A stretch of DNA of 64,000 nucleotides from Bordetella parapertussis. GTDB taxonomy: Bacteria > Pseudomonadota > Gammaproteobacteria > Burkholderiales > Burkholderiaceae_B. How positions within the stretch are numbered: the first letter of the stretch is position 1; every line of letters starts with the position of its first letter. A program made the position numbers and the translations under genes. This document shows positions 52,596 through 60,730 of this stretch, in pieces. The notes beneath the pieces are model-generated. The model was not told the origin of the DNA. It did not search any database and saw only the letters and a list, made by a program, of their open reading frames with translations. Where the stretch lies: contig CAMDNZ010000010.1 in assembly GCA_945903445.1 (NCBI GenBank), positions 16,112 to 80,111 of the forward strand. Direction: 5' to 3'.

Positions 52596-54172
52596 TGTCT
52601 GCTGCCAGTGCGTCGTCGTTGTTGCTGTGGCCTCGGGCGGTTCTGCCCGGCTGTCTGCTGGTTGCCGCCTTGGCAGTAGCAGGTGCTGCCAAGGCGCAAG
52701 GAACCGATCTATCGGCCCGGCAAAGCGCTGCCGAGGAACAGCGCGGCGAGCTGCGCGAACGGATCGACAAGCTTCAGCAGGAGATCGACCAGCGCGAATC
52801 TGACCGAAAGGATGCCGCTGATGCGCTCAAAGCATCGGAAACCGCTATTTCGCAGATCAACCGCCGCCTGGGCGAGTTGACGGTGTCGAGCCGCGAAGCG
52901 CAGGCGCAACTGGCGACCCTGCAAGCCCAGGTTAGCGAACAGGAAAGCGCGTTGGTCAAGCGCCGGGACGAGTTGGCCGGACAATTGCGGGCGCAGTATT
53001 CCAGTGGGCTGTCGCCCTGGGCAGCCTTGCTGTCCGGCGACGAGCCGCAGGCGCTGGGACGCAATCTGGGTTATCTGGAGTACGTCTCGCAGGCCCGCAC
53101 CCGGGTGGTGAAAGCACTGCAAGCCGACATCGAGCGGCTGGCCGTGTTGCAGCAGCAGGCCGATACACGGGCTGCCCAGGTCAAAGCGCTGGCCGATGAA
53201 ACCGCCACTCGGCGTGCCGAGCTGCAAGCACAACAAAAAGAACGCTCCACCGTTTTGGCGCGCCTGGAGGGTCAGATCGCTGCACAGCGTTCCGAGGCCG
53301 TCAAGCTGGGCCGCGACGATCAACGTCTGGCACGGCTGATCGGGGGGCTGGAAGTGGCCATCGCCGACCAAGCCAAACGCGAAGAACAGGTTCGGCGCGA
53401 GGCTGCCGAGGCCGCACGCCAGCGGGCCGAAGAGATCCGGCGTAAGGCGGAAGCCGCACGCGAAGCGGAAGTGGCGCGTCAGGCGGCTGAAGCCAAACGC
53501 CTGGCCGAAGCGAAAGCGCGTGCCGATGCGGCACGTCAAGAAGCAAAGGCGGCCCAGGCCGCCGACGCCGAGCGCCGTTCTGCCGAGTCGGCACGCCGCG
53601 CTAAGTTGGCTGCCGAGGCCGCGCGCGACGCCAGCCGTGCCCGCGAGCAGGCCGAAGCCGAGATCGAGCGTGCGAAGACACAGGGGCGAGGCGGTGTCAT
53701 CGAAGTGCGTGGCCCGCTGATCGCGTCCGAGGCCCGTGGATCGCTGGCCCGCCCACCCGCGGTGGCCGGTGGCGGTGAATCGGGCAAAGGCTTGAGCCGC
53801 GGCATGCGTGCGCCGGTGGCGGGCGAGGTGCAGGGGCGCTTCGGCGTCGGCCGTCCCGATGGTGGTACTTGGCGCGGTATTGTGCTGCGGGCCGCCGAGG
53901 GCACGCCGGTTCAGGCCGTAGCCGCCGGCAGCGTCGTCTATGCCAATTGGCTACGCGGATTCGGCAACATCATCATCGTGGATCACGGGAATCAATACCT
54001 GTCGGTCTATGCCTATAACCAAAGCCTGTCCAAACAGGTCGGAGACAAAGTGGGCCGGGGCGAGACCATCGCGGCTGTCGGTGCGACCGGCGGCCAAGTG
54101 GAATCGGGCCTATACTTCGAAATTCGCCATCAAGGCGCGCCGGTGGACCCGGCACAGTGGCTGGCCCTGTAG
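52595..54172 (+). CDS. EnvC-like murein hydrolase activator (degenerate M23/LytM)
   Basis: A 525-residue exported protein. After a signal peptide (ending AGAAKA, residue about 34), a long coiled coil (about 40-260) and a strongly charged Ala/Glu/Arg-rich helix (about 270-370) lead to a LytM domain (about 410-525). The zinc-ligand positions are lost: TWRGIVLRA in place of the first His region and LSVYAYN in place of HxH, while EIRHQG remains. This matches EnvC, which activates amidases rather than cutting murein itself. It is translationally coupled to gpmA. Confidence 0.9.
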   Translation: MSAASASSLLLWPRAVLPGCLLVAALAVAGAAKAQGTDLSARQSAAEEQRGELRERIDKLQQEIDQRESDRKDAADALKASETAISQINRRLGELTVSSREAQAQLATLQAQVSEQESALVKRRDELAGQLRAQYSSGLSPWAALLSGDEPQALGRNLGYLEYVSQARTRVVKALQADIERLAVLQQQADTRAAQVKALADETATRRAELQAQQKERSTVLARLEGQIAAQRSEAVKLGRDDQRLARLIGGLEVAIADQAKREEQVRREAAEAARQRAEEIRRKAEAAREAEVARQAAEAKRLAEAKARADAARQEAKAAQAADAERRSAESARRAKLAAEAARDASRAREQAEAEIERAKTQGRGGVIEVRGPLIASEARGSLARPPAVAGGGESGKGLSRGMRAPVAGEVQGRFGVGRPDGGTWRGIVLRAAEGTPVQAVAAGSVVYANWLRGFGNIIIVDHGNQYLSVYAYNQSLSKQVGDKVGRGETIAAVGATGGQVESGLYFEIRHQGAPVDPAQWLAL

Positions 54173-54197
54173 TCGGCGTCAATATTGGGAAGCGTGC

Positions 54198-55634
54198 ATG
54201 AGCACTCGCAAGTTCGGTAGTTTTGGCCTGGTTACCGCTGGAGCGGTTGCTGGCGTTCTTCTCAGCGTCGGGGTGTCGGCGGTCGCGCAGCGCGGTAATC
54301 CGCTGCCCTTGGAAGAACTACGCCAATTCAGCAACGTGTTTGGCGCCATCAAGGCCAACTACGTCGAAGAGGTCGATGACAAGACACTCATCAACAATGC
54401 CATCTCTGGCATGGTGAGCAATCTCGACCCGCACTCGGCCTTCTTGGACAAGGATGCGTTTGCCGATATGCAGACCTCGACCCAGGGCGAATTCGGTGGC
54501 CTGGGGATAGAGGTTGGCGCGGAAGACGGCTTCGTCAAAGTGATTTCGCCCATCGAAGACACGCCGGCCGCTCGTGCGGGCGTGATGGCGGGCGACTTGA
54601 TCGTGAAGATCGACGACACGCCGACCAAGGGCCTGGCGCTCAACGACGCAGTCAAGCTGATGCGCGGCAAGCCCAAGACGCCCATCAAGCTGACCATCAT
54701 GCGTGGCGAGGAAAGCGCGCCTCGCGTGCTGGAAATCATGCGCGACATCATCAAGGTGCGCAGCGTGCGCAGCAAGATGCTGCCCGACAACATCGGTTAT
54801 GTCCGTGTGGCGCAGTTCCAGGAAAAAACGGGCACGGATCTGGCGCGTCACCTGACCGACCTAGGCGTGAAGGGTGCGTCGCGGGGTCTGGTGCTGGACT
54901 TGCGTAACGATCCGGGTGGTCTGCTGACCGGCGCTATCGGTGTGTCGGGCGCGTTCTTGCCGCCCGATACCCTGGTGGTGTCCACCGATGGCCGCACACC
55001 CGATTCGCGTCACAAGTACTTGGCGACCCCGTCGGAGTATGCGCGTGGCGAGCCGGATTACCTCAAAGGCTTGCCCGCCTGGGTCAAGACGGTGCCGATG
55101 GTCGTGTTGGTGAACGCCGGTTCGGCGTCGGCCTCGGAAATCGTGGCCGGGGCCTTGCAGGATCACAAGCGTGCCACCGTGATGGGTAATCGCACGTTCG
55201 GCAAGGGCTCGGTGCAGGTCATCTTGCCGCTGTCGGAAGAAACCGCGATCAAGCTGACCACTTCGCGCTACTTCACGCCGAACAACCGTTCGATTCAAGC
55301 GACCGGTATCTTGCCCGACGTGATCGTGTCCGACACCGAGAAGGGCGACCTGTTCCGCCTGCCGCGTGAGGCCGACTTGCAGCGTCACCTGTCCAACAAG
55401 CAGACCGCCGACGAGATCAAGTCGTCTGCCGATGCCGCTGCGCCTGCCAACATGAAGATGTTCGAGTTTGGCGGCGCCGACGACTTCCAGTTGAAGCAGG
55501 CCATCAATCAACTGCAAGGCAAACCGGTGCAGAAGGGCGAGGCTCGTCCGATCACGCCGGAAAGCCAGAAGGGCGACACGACTACCGCCGCCAAGCCCAA
55601 CCCGCCCGAACTGCCGCCGGGCGCGAAGAAGTAA
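54198..55634 (+). CDS. ctpA: S41 carboxyl-terminal processing protease
   Basis: A 478-residue periplasmic protease with an N-terminal signal/anchor (FGLVTAGAVAGVLLSVGVSAVA). A PDZ domain follows at about 80-165 (GGLGIEVGAEDGFVKVISPIEDTPAARAG), then the Ser-Lys dyad: Ser in NAGSASASEIVAGAL and Lys in GNRTFGKGSVQVILPL. The C-terminus is a Pro/Lys-rich tail. ATG 54198 has GGGAAG upstream; the frame is open from 53940 inside the EnvC-like gene. It trims cell-wall or envelope proteins. Confidence 0.94.
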   Translation: MSTRKFGSFGLVTAGAVAGVLLSVGVSAVAQRGNPLPLEELRQFSNVFGAIKANYVEEVDDKTLINNAISGMVSNLDPHSAFLDKDAFADMQTSTQGEFGGLGIEVGAEDGFVKVISPIEDTPAARAGVMAGDLIVKIDDTPTKGLALNDAVKLMRGKPKTPIKLTIMRGEESAPRVLEIMRDIIKVRSVRSKMLPDNIGYVRVAQFQEKTGTDLARHLTDLGVKGASRGLVLDLRNDPGGLLTGAIGVSGAFLPPDTLVVSTDGRTPDSRHKYLATPSEYARGEPDYLKGLPAWVKTVPMVVLVNAGSASASEIVAGALQDHKRATVMGNRTFGKGSVQVILPLSEETAIKLTTSRYFTPNNRSIQATGILPDVIVSDTEKGDLFRLPREADLQRHLSNKQTADEIKSSADAAAPANMKMFEFGGADDFQLKQAINQLQGKPVQKGEARPITPESQKGDTTTAAKPNPPELPPGAKK

Positions 55635-55646
55635 GTCGGGCGGGGC

Positions 55647-56399
55647 ATGGACGATCCGCAGTTGCTGCGGTATGCCCGCCACATCCTGTTGGATGAGGTG
55701 GGCATCGAAGGCCAGGAGGCGTTCCTGGCTGCGCGGGTGTTGGTGTTGGGCGCAGGCGGCTTGGGTTCGCCTGCTGCGCTGTATTTGGCGACGGCGGGCG
55801 TCGGGCATCTGACACTGGTCGATGACGATGCCGTCGAACTGAGCAACCTGCAACGCCAGATACTGCATCCCCAAGCGCATTTGGGAATGAGTAAAGTCGA
55901 GTCGGCCAAGCGGACGCTTGCGGCTTATAACGACGGTGTGACGGTTGATACGCATGCCTGTCGTGCTGATTTCGAGGCGCTGAGCGCCTTAGTGGCTCAA
56001 GCCGATATCGTTCTGGATTGTTCGGATAATTTCGCGACCCGTCATGCGCTGAATCGTGCGTGCGTGGCGCATCGCAAGCCACTGGTATCGGGTGCCGCCA
56101 TTCGTTTCGACGGGCAGGTTGCGGTGTTCGATTTCCGCCAGCCCGATGCGCCGTGCTACCACTGCCTGTTTCCCGAAGCCGAAGATATCGAAGCTGTCAA
56201 TTGCTCGACGACCGGCGTGTTTGCGCCTTTGGTTGGCATCGTTGGCAGTATGCAGGCCGTCGAGACTTTAAAGCTGATTGCGGGCATCGGTCGCAGCCTG
56301 TCGGGCCGACTGGTCATGTTGGACGCGCGCGATATGACATGGCGCACTATCCTCGTGCCGCGCGATCCGCTTTGTCCTGTCTGCCACTCCAAGTCCTAG
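55647..56399 (+). CDS. moeB: MoeB/ThiF-family sulfur-carrier adenylyltransferase
   Basis: A 250-residue E1-like enzyme that adenylates the C-terminus of MoaD or ThiS. The ATP motif is VLVLGAGGLGSPAALYLATAGVG, with DDDAVELSNLQRQILH following. Two zinc CxxC pairs are visible (CYHC and CPVC near the C-terminus), as in MoeB. NCSTTGVFAPLVGIVGSMQA holds the catalytic Cys region. It could equally serve thiamin synthesis. Part of it (about 55901-56125) recurs in decayed form at 58433. Confidence 0.9.
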   Translation: MDDPQLLRYARHILLDEVGIEGQEAFLAARVLVLGAGGLGSPAALYLATAGVGHLTLVDDDAVELSNLQRQILHPQAHLGMSKVESAKRTLAAYNDGVTVDTHACRADFEALSALVAQADIVLDCSDNFATRHALNRACVAHRKPLVSGAAIRFDGQVAVFDFRQPDAPCYHCLFPEAEDIEAVNCSTTGVFAPLVGIVGSMQAVETLKLIAGIGRSLSGRLVMLDARDMTWRTILVPRDPLCPVCHSKS

Positions 56400-56461
56400 G
56401 CACAGCCCCAAAAATATACCTTGCGTTAAGCGGCGTTGTTACGATCCGAGAGCTTGTGTGG

Positions 56462-56506
56462 TGAGTTTCGCCCGCAATTTTCTTGCGGCGAACAAACTCA
56501 TTTTTT
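56462..56506 (+). terminator. Rho-independent terminator after moeB
   Basis: TGAGTTT (56462-56468) pairs with AAACTCA (56494-56500), with a CGCAA-TTTTC-TTGCG core and one bulged G. TTTTTT (56501-56506) follows directly. It closes the gpmA-moeB run. Confidence 0.82.
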
Positions 56507-56524
56507 ATGAGTATTAAGCTCATA
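56506..56524. promoter_or_regulatory. Inverted repeat before the 44-aa ORF/RpiB pair
   Basis: TATGAG and CTCATA (56506-56511 and 56519-56524) flank a 7-nt A+T spacer, just after the terminator and 85 nt before the small ORF. It may be an operator for the isomerase unit. Confidence 0.4.
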
Positions 56525-56608
56525 TAAGGTTAGTAACGTTTATTCATAACGCGTTCTATTATTTGCCTACACCGTTCCTGCGGTCGATGACAACTATTAG
56601 GATAAATC

Positions 56609-56743
56609 ATGAAATCTCATATCGTGGTGCAGTTCGATGATCCCTTGAAAAATCGCGGTGACTTTGTCGAAGCGGTTTTAACCGAAGTCGAAAGCGTTTT
56701 GGCAAACGAGCCTGACACGCGTTTTTATGCCGACGCAGCTTAA
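56609..56743 (+). CDS. 44-residue protein resembling the start of an ABM-type monooxygenase
   Basis: ATG 56609 with AGGA before it opens 44 codons: MKSHIVVQFDDPLKNRGDFV, then EAVLTEVESVLANEPDTRFY and four more residues to TAA 56741. The first strand-helix unit looks like the N-terminal half of antibiotic-biosynthesis monooxygenase (ABM) domains, which are usually about 100 residues, so it may be a truncated relic or a genuine small protein. It lies 11 nt before the RpiB-like gene in the same direction. Confidence 0.5.
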   Translation: MKSHIVVQFDDPLKNRGDFVEAVLTEVESVLANEPDTRFYADAA

Positions 56744-56754
56744 AGGACGGCATT

Positions 56755-57231
56755 ATGACTAAACGTATTTTAGTTCTTGGTGCAGACCGCCTGGGTTTCG
56801 ATTTAAAGGAAGCGATTAAGAACAATTTGGAAAATGACGAAAGATTTCGTGTGATCGATGTTTCGGCTGATGCCGCTATTCCTTATTATGATGTTGGAGC
56901 GGAGGTTGGAAAAGCAATATCCGCCGATCCTTCGAAGACTGGAATAATCTTCTGCGGGTCGGGCATGGGCGTGAACATCGTTGCCAACAAATTTCGCGGT
57001 GTTTACTGCGGTCTTTGCGAGAGCGTCACCACTGCTCGTCTATGTAGAATAATTAATAATTGTAATGTTCTGTCTTTGGGTGCATTGACAACGTCACCAT
57101 ACAAGGCCCAGATGATGGTCGACGCGTTTTTATCCACTGATTTTTCATTTGGTCTATCGGAAATAGAACCTGAAGGTTTACAGTATGCTTTTCAAGAAGT
57201 TCGAAGAATTGAAACCAACAATCTTATGTAA
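56755..57231 (+). CDS. RpiB/LacA/LacB-family sugar-phosphate isomerase with altered active-site His
   Basis: A 158-residue isomerase-fold protein. Catalytic Cys67 lies in IIFCGSGMGVNIVANK, the family hallmark. The usual DH near the N-terminus (GCDHAG) reads GADRLGFDLK, and the HN of RxHNxANVL reads RIINNCNVLSLGA, so two His that open and position the sugar ring in RpiB are missing (Arg12, Ile100). This suggests another substrate (for example tetrulose-4-phosphate or LacAB-type) or altered chemistry. Base composition is A+T-richer than neighbours. Confidence 0.85.
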   Translation: MTKRILVLGADRLGFDLKEAIKNNLENDERFRVIDVSADAAIPYYDVGAEVGKAISADPSKTGIIFCGSGMGVNIVANKFRGVYCGLCESVTTARLCRIINNCNVLSLGALTTSPYKAQMMVDAFLSTDFSFGLSEIEPEGLQYAFQEVRRIETNNLM

Positions 57232-57341
57232 ATAGTGGGCACCGGAAAACCTCGTCCGAGTAGGCAGGAACTTGTATCCTTTCGTCAATAGTTTGGGTGG
57301 CTGAGAAAACGGAACGGCGTACGGTCGAGGTCTAAATCACT

Positions 57342-58220
57342 TTACGCGGCTTGGGGCGAACGACTAGACGCAGCGGCGGTGACGTTGCTGACGAAATCTC
57401 GCATTACAGCAGAACGATCGCCGCGTCGCCAAACCGCGTAAACTGGAGTCTTCGGCAGCACTATATGCGCTGTTAAGTTCCGATAGAATGAGAACGTATT
57501 TGCCATATAAGTTTCGGGGACAAAGGCAAATCCAAGGCCTGCCTCCACGCAAGCAAGCGTCACCGGATAGGATTCAATTTCAATGACGGAAATAGGTTTA
57601 ACTTGGTTTTTTTCAAGCCACAAGTCGGCCATTTTTCGATAAACGCATGTTTTTCGAAACACATATAACTCGAGGCCCACGAGTGCCTGTGGCGAGAGGT
57701 TTGTGGTTGTGATCGGTGTTACGCATAGCAGTTGAACGTCAAACGCGCGGCAGCTCTTTAATAGCGGATGCGTAATCGGGCCATCGGTGAAGATAAGGTC
57801 GAGCTCGCCCCCCATTAACTGGCGTTCGAGCTCCAGGGAGGGCGCTTGAGTGAGATGTGTCATTACTCTGGATTGCTGGCGGCGATAATGCGCGATCATC
57901 TGGGGTAGATAGGCATCGAGTGCGACGTCGAGCGCACCGATTCGCAGCTCGCCACGCCGCACCCTGTTCGTAAACAAACCTGAAACCTCTTCGACTCGAT
58001 TCAGTATTTCTCTCGCCTGCTCATAAAGTAATCGACCTTCAGGGGTTACATATAAGCGATTCCGTTCGCGGTTGAAAAGGGTGACGTTCATTTGTTCTTC
58101 CAGTTCGCGAAGTCGCATGGTCACGTTAGAGGGCACACAAAAAAGCCGCTCCGCCGCGTGCGCTACGGTGCCACCTTCAACAACAGCGCAGAAAAATTTC
58201 AAAGGAGTCAGCTTGAGCAT
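57342..58220 (-). CDS. LysR-family transcriptional regulator
   Basis: A 292-residue LTTR. The HTH reads LKFFCAVVEGGTVAHAAERLFCVPSNVTMRLRELE, the wing MNVTLFNRERNRLYVTPEGRLLYEQA, and the effector domain follows. It converges on the RpiB-like gene, so it may control that unit from downstream. Codon use and base composition are like the RpiB segment, suggesting joint acquisition. The inducer is unknown. Confidence 0.9.
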   Translation of the reverse strand: MLKLTPLKFFCAVVEGGTVAHAAERLFCVPSNVTMRLRELEEQMNVTLFNRERNRLYVTPEGRLLYEQAREILNRVEEVSGLFTNRVRRGELRIGALDVALDAYLPQMIAHYRRQQSRVMTHLTQAPSLELERQLMGGELDLIFTDGPITHPLLKSCRAFDVQLLCVTPITTTNLSPQALVGLELYVFRKTCVYRKMADLWLEKNQVKPISVIEIESYPVTLACVEAGLGFAFVPETYMANTFSFYRNLTAHIVLPKTPVYAVWRRGDRSAVMRDFVSNVTAAASSRSPQAA

Positions 58221-58404
58221 CGGGGTGCCTGCAGTTAGTCAGTTAGTGTCATGTTGAATCACTAGATTAGTCATTATCTGTGCTCACTCCTGGCCGCATG
58301 TAATCGAGGCTTGATGCTGCTGCGGTATGCTCGATGGCCACGTGCGCTCGGCGAGAACGCTATACCGTGGTTGATATCAATTGCTTTATGCCGCCCGCAA
58401 TTGG

Positions 58405-58425
58405 CTACCGACCGACGGTCGGTAG
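58405..58425. promoter_or_regulatory. Perfect 21-bp palindrome, TetR-operator-like
   Basis: CTACCGACCG (58405-58414), A, CGGTCGGTAG (58416-58425). ACCGACCG/CGGTCGGT symmetry is common in TetR-family operators, but no TetR gene is adjacent; slmA at 62409 is a dedicated division factor. It lies 185 nt after the LysR start and upstream of the decayed moeB fragment and the VOC gene. Confidence 0.5.
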
Positions 58426-58432
58426 CGTGCCG

Positions 58433-58650
58433 GTCGGCCAGCCTGACTGTCGACTTAAAACGGCGTGACCTTAGCTAGCCTTGCCTGTCGTGCGGACCTC
58501 GAGGCGCCAAGTGCGTGAGTGGGCAGCCCCATATCTTCTGTATTGTTCGGAGGTTTTCGCGAAGCGTCATGCGCTTAATTGCGTCGGTGTCGCGCGATCC
58601 GGGCTGTGCTGTTTGCGGATGGTCGGCTTTGCAGTCTTAAACTGCCCCTT
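58433..58650 (+). pseudogene. Decayed duplicate of an internal moeB/thiF segment
   Basis: The sequence follows 55901-56125 of the MoeB/ThiF gene base for base with substitutions and small gaps. Examples are GTCGGCCA, GCCTGTCGTGC (58483), TCGAGGCGC, ATTGTTCGGA, TTTCGCGA and GTCATGCGCTTAATTGCGTCGG. In the aligned frame it starts ACRADLEAPSA and then meets TGA and TAA codons. The 3' end after about 58610 is only weakly alignable. It has neither start nor end of the gene and is not functional. Confidence 0.8.
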
Positions 58651-58670
58651 CACTCTTTTTGTAAAGCGAG

Positions 58671-59069
58671 ATGACGATGATTTGTTATGCTAGCCTGGGG
58701 TCAAACGATTTAGCTCGCTCTGCTGCCTTTTATAACCCGATGCTATCGCACCTGGGCTTGTATCCCGAGGTTTTGCCTACGGTGGTCTTTTATGCGAGGG
58801 CTGGGGGTGACGAAGAGGAGATCGTTCTTGCGATCACCCTGCCATATGATGGTGAACGCGCAAGCGTTGGTAATGGCACGATGATCGCCTTACATGCGGA
58901 TTCGGAAGCCATGGTCGATGTGGTGTATGCCACGGCAATTGCGCAAGGTGGCGTGTCGGAGGGTGCGCCCGGAACTCGTCCGGCATATGGGCCCCGTAGA
59001 TACCTTGCGTATTTTCGTGACCCGGACGGCAACAAGCTGTCTATCGTGTATTTGAAGCCTGCCGAATAA
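58671..59069 (+). CDS. VOC-family (glyoxalase/bleomycin-resistance fold) protein
   Basis: A 132-residue protein. ICYASLGSNDLARSAAFYNPMLSHLG is the first beta-alpha module, and YLAYFRDPDGNKLSIVYL the last, where DPDGN is the family signature. One metal ligand position (Glu in the final strand) is replaced, so metal-dependent activity is doubtful. ATG 58671 or 58677 may be used. Members include dioxygenases, glyoxalases and resistance proteins; no specific role can be named. Confidence 0.85.
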   Translation: MTMICYASLGSNDLARSAAFYNPMLSHLGLYPEVLPTVVFYARAGGDEEEIVLAITLPYDGERASVGNGTMIALHADSEAMVDVVYATAIAQGGVSEGAPGTRPAYGPRRYLAYFRDPDGNKLSIVYLKPAE

Positions 59070-59230
59070 ATGTCACGGTGATGTCGTACACGTGCGTGTA
59101 AGCTGCATTAAAGGCGTCGCTTTTAGAAAAATCGGCTATGCCCCAAGCCTTGAACTCCGAGGAACGTGGCGTAACGAGGCGGGTAAGCTATCGCCTCTAG
59201 CGAAATTCGATGCTTACTCAATAACAAACT

Positions 59231-59614
59231 TCACATCCCTCGAGCCCGGTCGATCAACCGCCGATCCCGCTTAGTCGGTCGTCCATCTACAAACGCCGAA
59301 GCGGGTTCGGGTGCCAGCCTCCTTTGTTCCGCCGCTCTTTTTCTGAGCGCGACACTTTCCGCCGTTTCCGCATAGAGCAGCCGTGCCGCTGTCGCAGGCC
59401 CGCGCACGCCACTTGCCGCCAATACGCGAACCTCCAGTGCCGGATCCTCTTTCCGAATGGTCACCACGTCTCCGTGCCCCACCTCACGAGCTGGTTTAGC
59501 GGCTTGCCCGTTCACCGATACCCGTCCTTTACCGATTTCTTGCACGGCCAGGCTACGCGTTTTATAGAACCGCGCAGCCCATAGCCATTTATCCAATCGA
59601 ATCCTGTCGCTCAT
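59231..59614 (-). CDS. hslR: Ribosome-associated heat-shock protein Hsp15 (S4 domain)
   Basis: A 127-residue S4 RNA-binding protein. RIRLDKWLWAARFYKTRSLAVQEIGKGRVSVNGQAAKPAREVGHGDVVTI is the S4 domain, and a basic tail (RPTKRDRRLIDRARG) follows. Hsp15 binds 50S subunits carrying stalled nascent chains. It is a single gene converging on the VOC gene; the terminator at 59654 belongs to metQ upstream. Confidence 0.93.
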   Translation of the reverse strand: MSDRIRLDKWLWAARFYKTRSLAVQEIGKGRVSVNGQAAKPAREVGHGDVVTIRKEDPALEVRVLAASGVRGPATAARLLYAETAESVALRKRAAEQRRLAPEPASAFVDGRPTKRDRRLIDRARGM

Positions 59615-59653
59615 CGCTTTCTCCGCATCGGACCATTATCTCGCGCTACGACG

Positions 59654-59690
59654 TAAAAAGCCCAGACGTCGAAAACGTCCAGGCTTTTTA
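59654..59690 (-). terminator. Strong hairpin with A/T tails downstream of metQ
   Basis: TAAAAAGCC (59654-59662) is complementary to GGCTTTTTA (59682-59690), and GACGT pairs with ACGTC inside. It can terminate the minus-strand MetQ-like gene (stop at 59742). It is symmetric and could act in both directions. Confidence 0.8.
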
Positions 59691-59741
59691 TGCCATCGTA
59701 TCGAATGACGGCAGACTAACCCACTCATCAGCTACCAGCCA

Positions 59742-60530
59742 TCAAAACGCCGGAACCACAGCACCCTTGTACTGCTCTTGGATATAAGCCCTGATCTCAG
59801 GCGAATGCAGCGCCTCGACCAGCTTTTTCACATCGGCCGAATCCTTATTGTCCTCACGCGTCACCACAATATTTGCGTAAGGCGATTGAGCGCCTTCGAT
59901 AAACAACGCATCCTTGGTCGGCACCAGCTTCGCTTCCAACGCATAGTTGGTATTGATCAGCGCCAGATCCACATCGTCCAAAGCACGCGGCAGCATCGCC
60001 GCCTCCAACTCACGGAACTTCAGCTTCTTGGGGTTCTCGGCGATATCCACCGGCGTGGCCGTAATGTTTTTCGGGTCGCTCAACTTGATCAGCCCCTGCT
60101 GCTGCAACAACAGCAAGGCACGACCACTATTGCTCGGATCGTTTGGGATGGCAACGGTCGCGCCTTCCTTTAAATCGCCAATCTGCTTGATCTTTTTGGA
60201 ATACGCGCCAAACGGCTCGACGTGTACCTGACCGACCGACACCAGCTTGGTGCCCCGATCCTTATTGAATGTGTCCAGATAAGGCTGATGCTGGAAGAAG
60301 TTCGCGTCCAGATCCTTGTCGGCCACTTGCAGGTTGGGCTGAACATAGTCGCTGAACACTTTGATATCCAGTTCCACACCATTCTTGGCCAACCCAGGTT
60401 TCACCTGCTCCAGCAATTGCGCGTGCGGAACCTCGCTCGCACCAATCGTAAGCTTGCCTGCCTGGGCACCAAAAGCCAGCATCGCGGCGGCGGCCAGCAC
60501 GGCCAGACGGGGGGCAAATGAAAACGTCAT
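59742..60530 (-). CDS. metQ: MetQ/NlpA-family methionine-type binding protein (no MetNI nearby)
   Basis: A 262-residue NlpA-family receptor. Signal peptide FAPRLAVLAAAAMLAFGAQA, then KLTIGASEVPHAQLLEQVKPGLAKNGVELDIKVFSDYVQPN, FFQHQPYLDTF and VAIPNDPSNSGRALLLLQ, typical of D/L-methionine receptors. No lipobox Cys is visible, so it appears to be a soluble periplasmic form. metN and metI are absent from both sides, so it may share a transporter encoded elsewhere. ATG 60528-60530 is used; an upstream ATG at 60540 is 4 codons away. Confidence 0.88.
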   Translation of the reverse strand: MTFSFAPRLAVLAAAAMLAFGAQAGKLTIGASEVPHAQLLEQVKPGLAKNGVELDIKVFSDYVQPNLQVADKDLDANFFQHQPYLDTFNKDRGTKLVSVGQVHVEPFGAYSKKIKQIGDLKEGATVAIPNDPSNSGRALLLLQQQGLIKLSDPKNITATPVDIAENPKKLKFRELEAAMLPRALDDVDLALINTNYALEAKLVPTKDALFIEGAQSPYANIVVTREDNKDSADVKKLVEALHSPEIRAYIQEQYKGAVVPAF

Positions 60531-60730
60531 GAATTTCTCCAAAATTATGAGCAGTGGGCTGTGCCCATTACGACAGACTTTACCTGATCTCTAGTTATTT
60601 TCCAGGCGATTGTTAGACGATCCAGCTATAAGAAAATGAGGCGTTTACAATTCACGGATTAATCCGGCCTAAGCCCATTCGCCCAAGCCGCCAGCGTTTT
60701 CTCAACCCGACCGAGACCACGACAACCGAC

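Noticed and set aside
59092..59274. 60-codon ORF between VOC and hslR genes
   Set aside because: It overlaps the end of hslR, has no ribosome site and resembles nothing.
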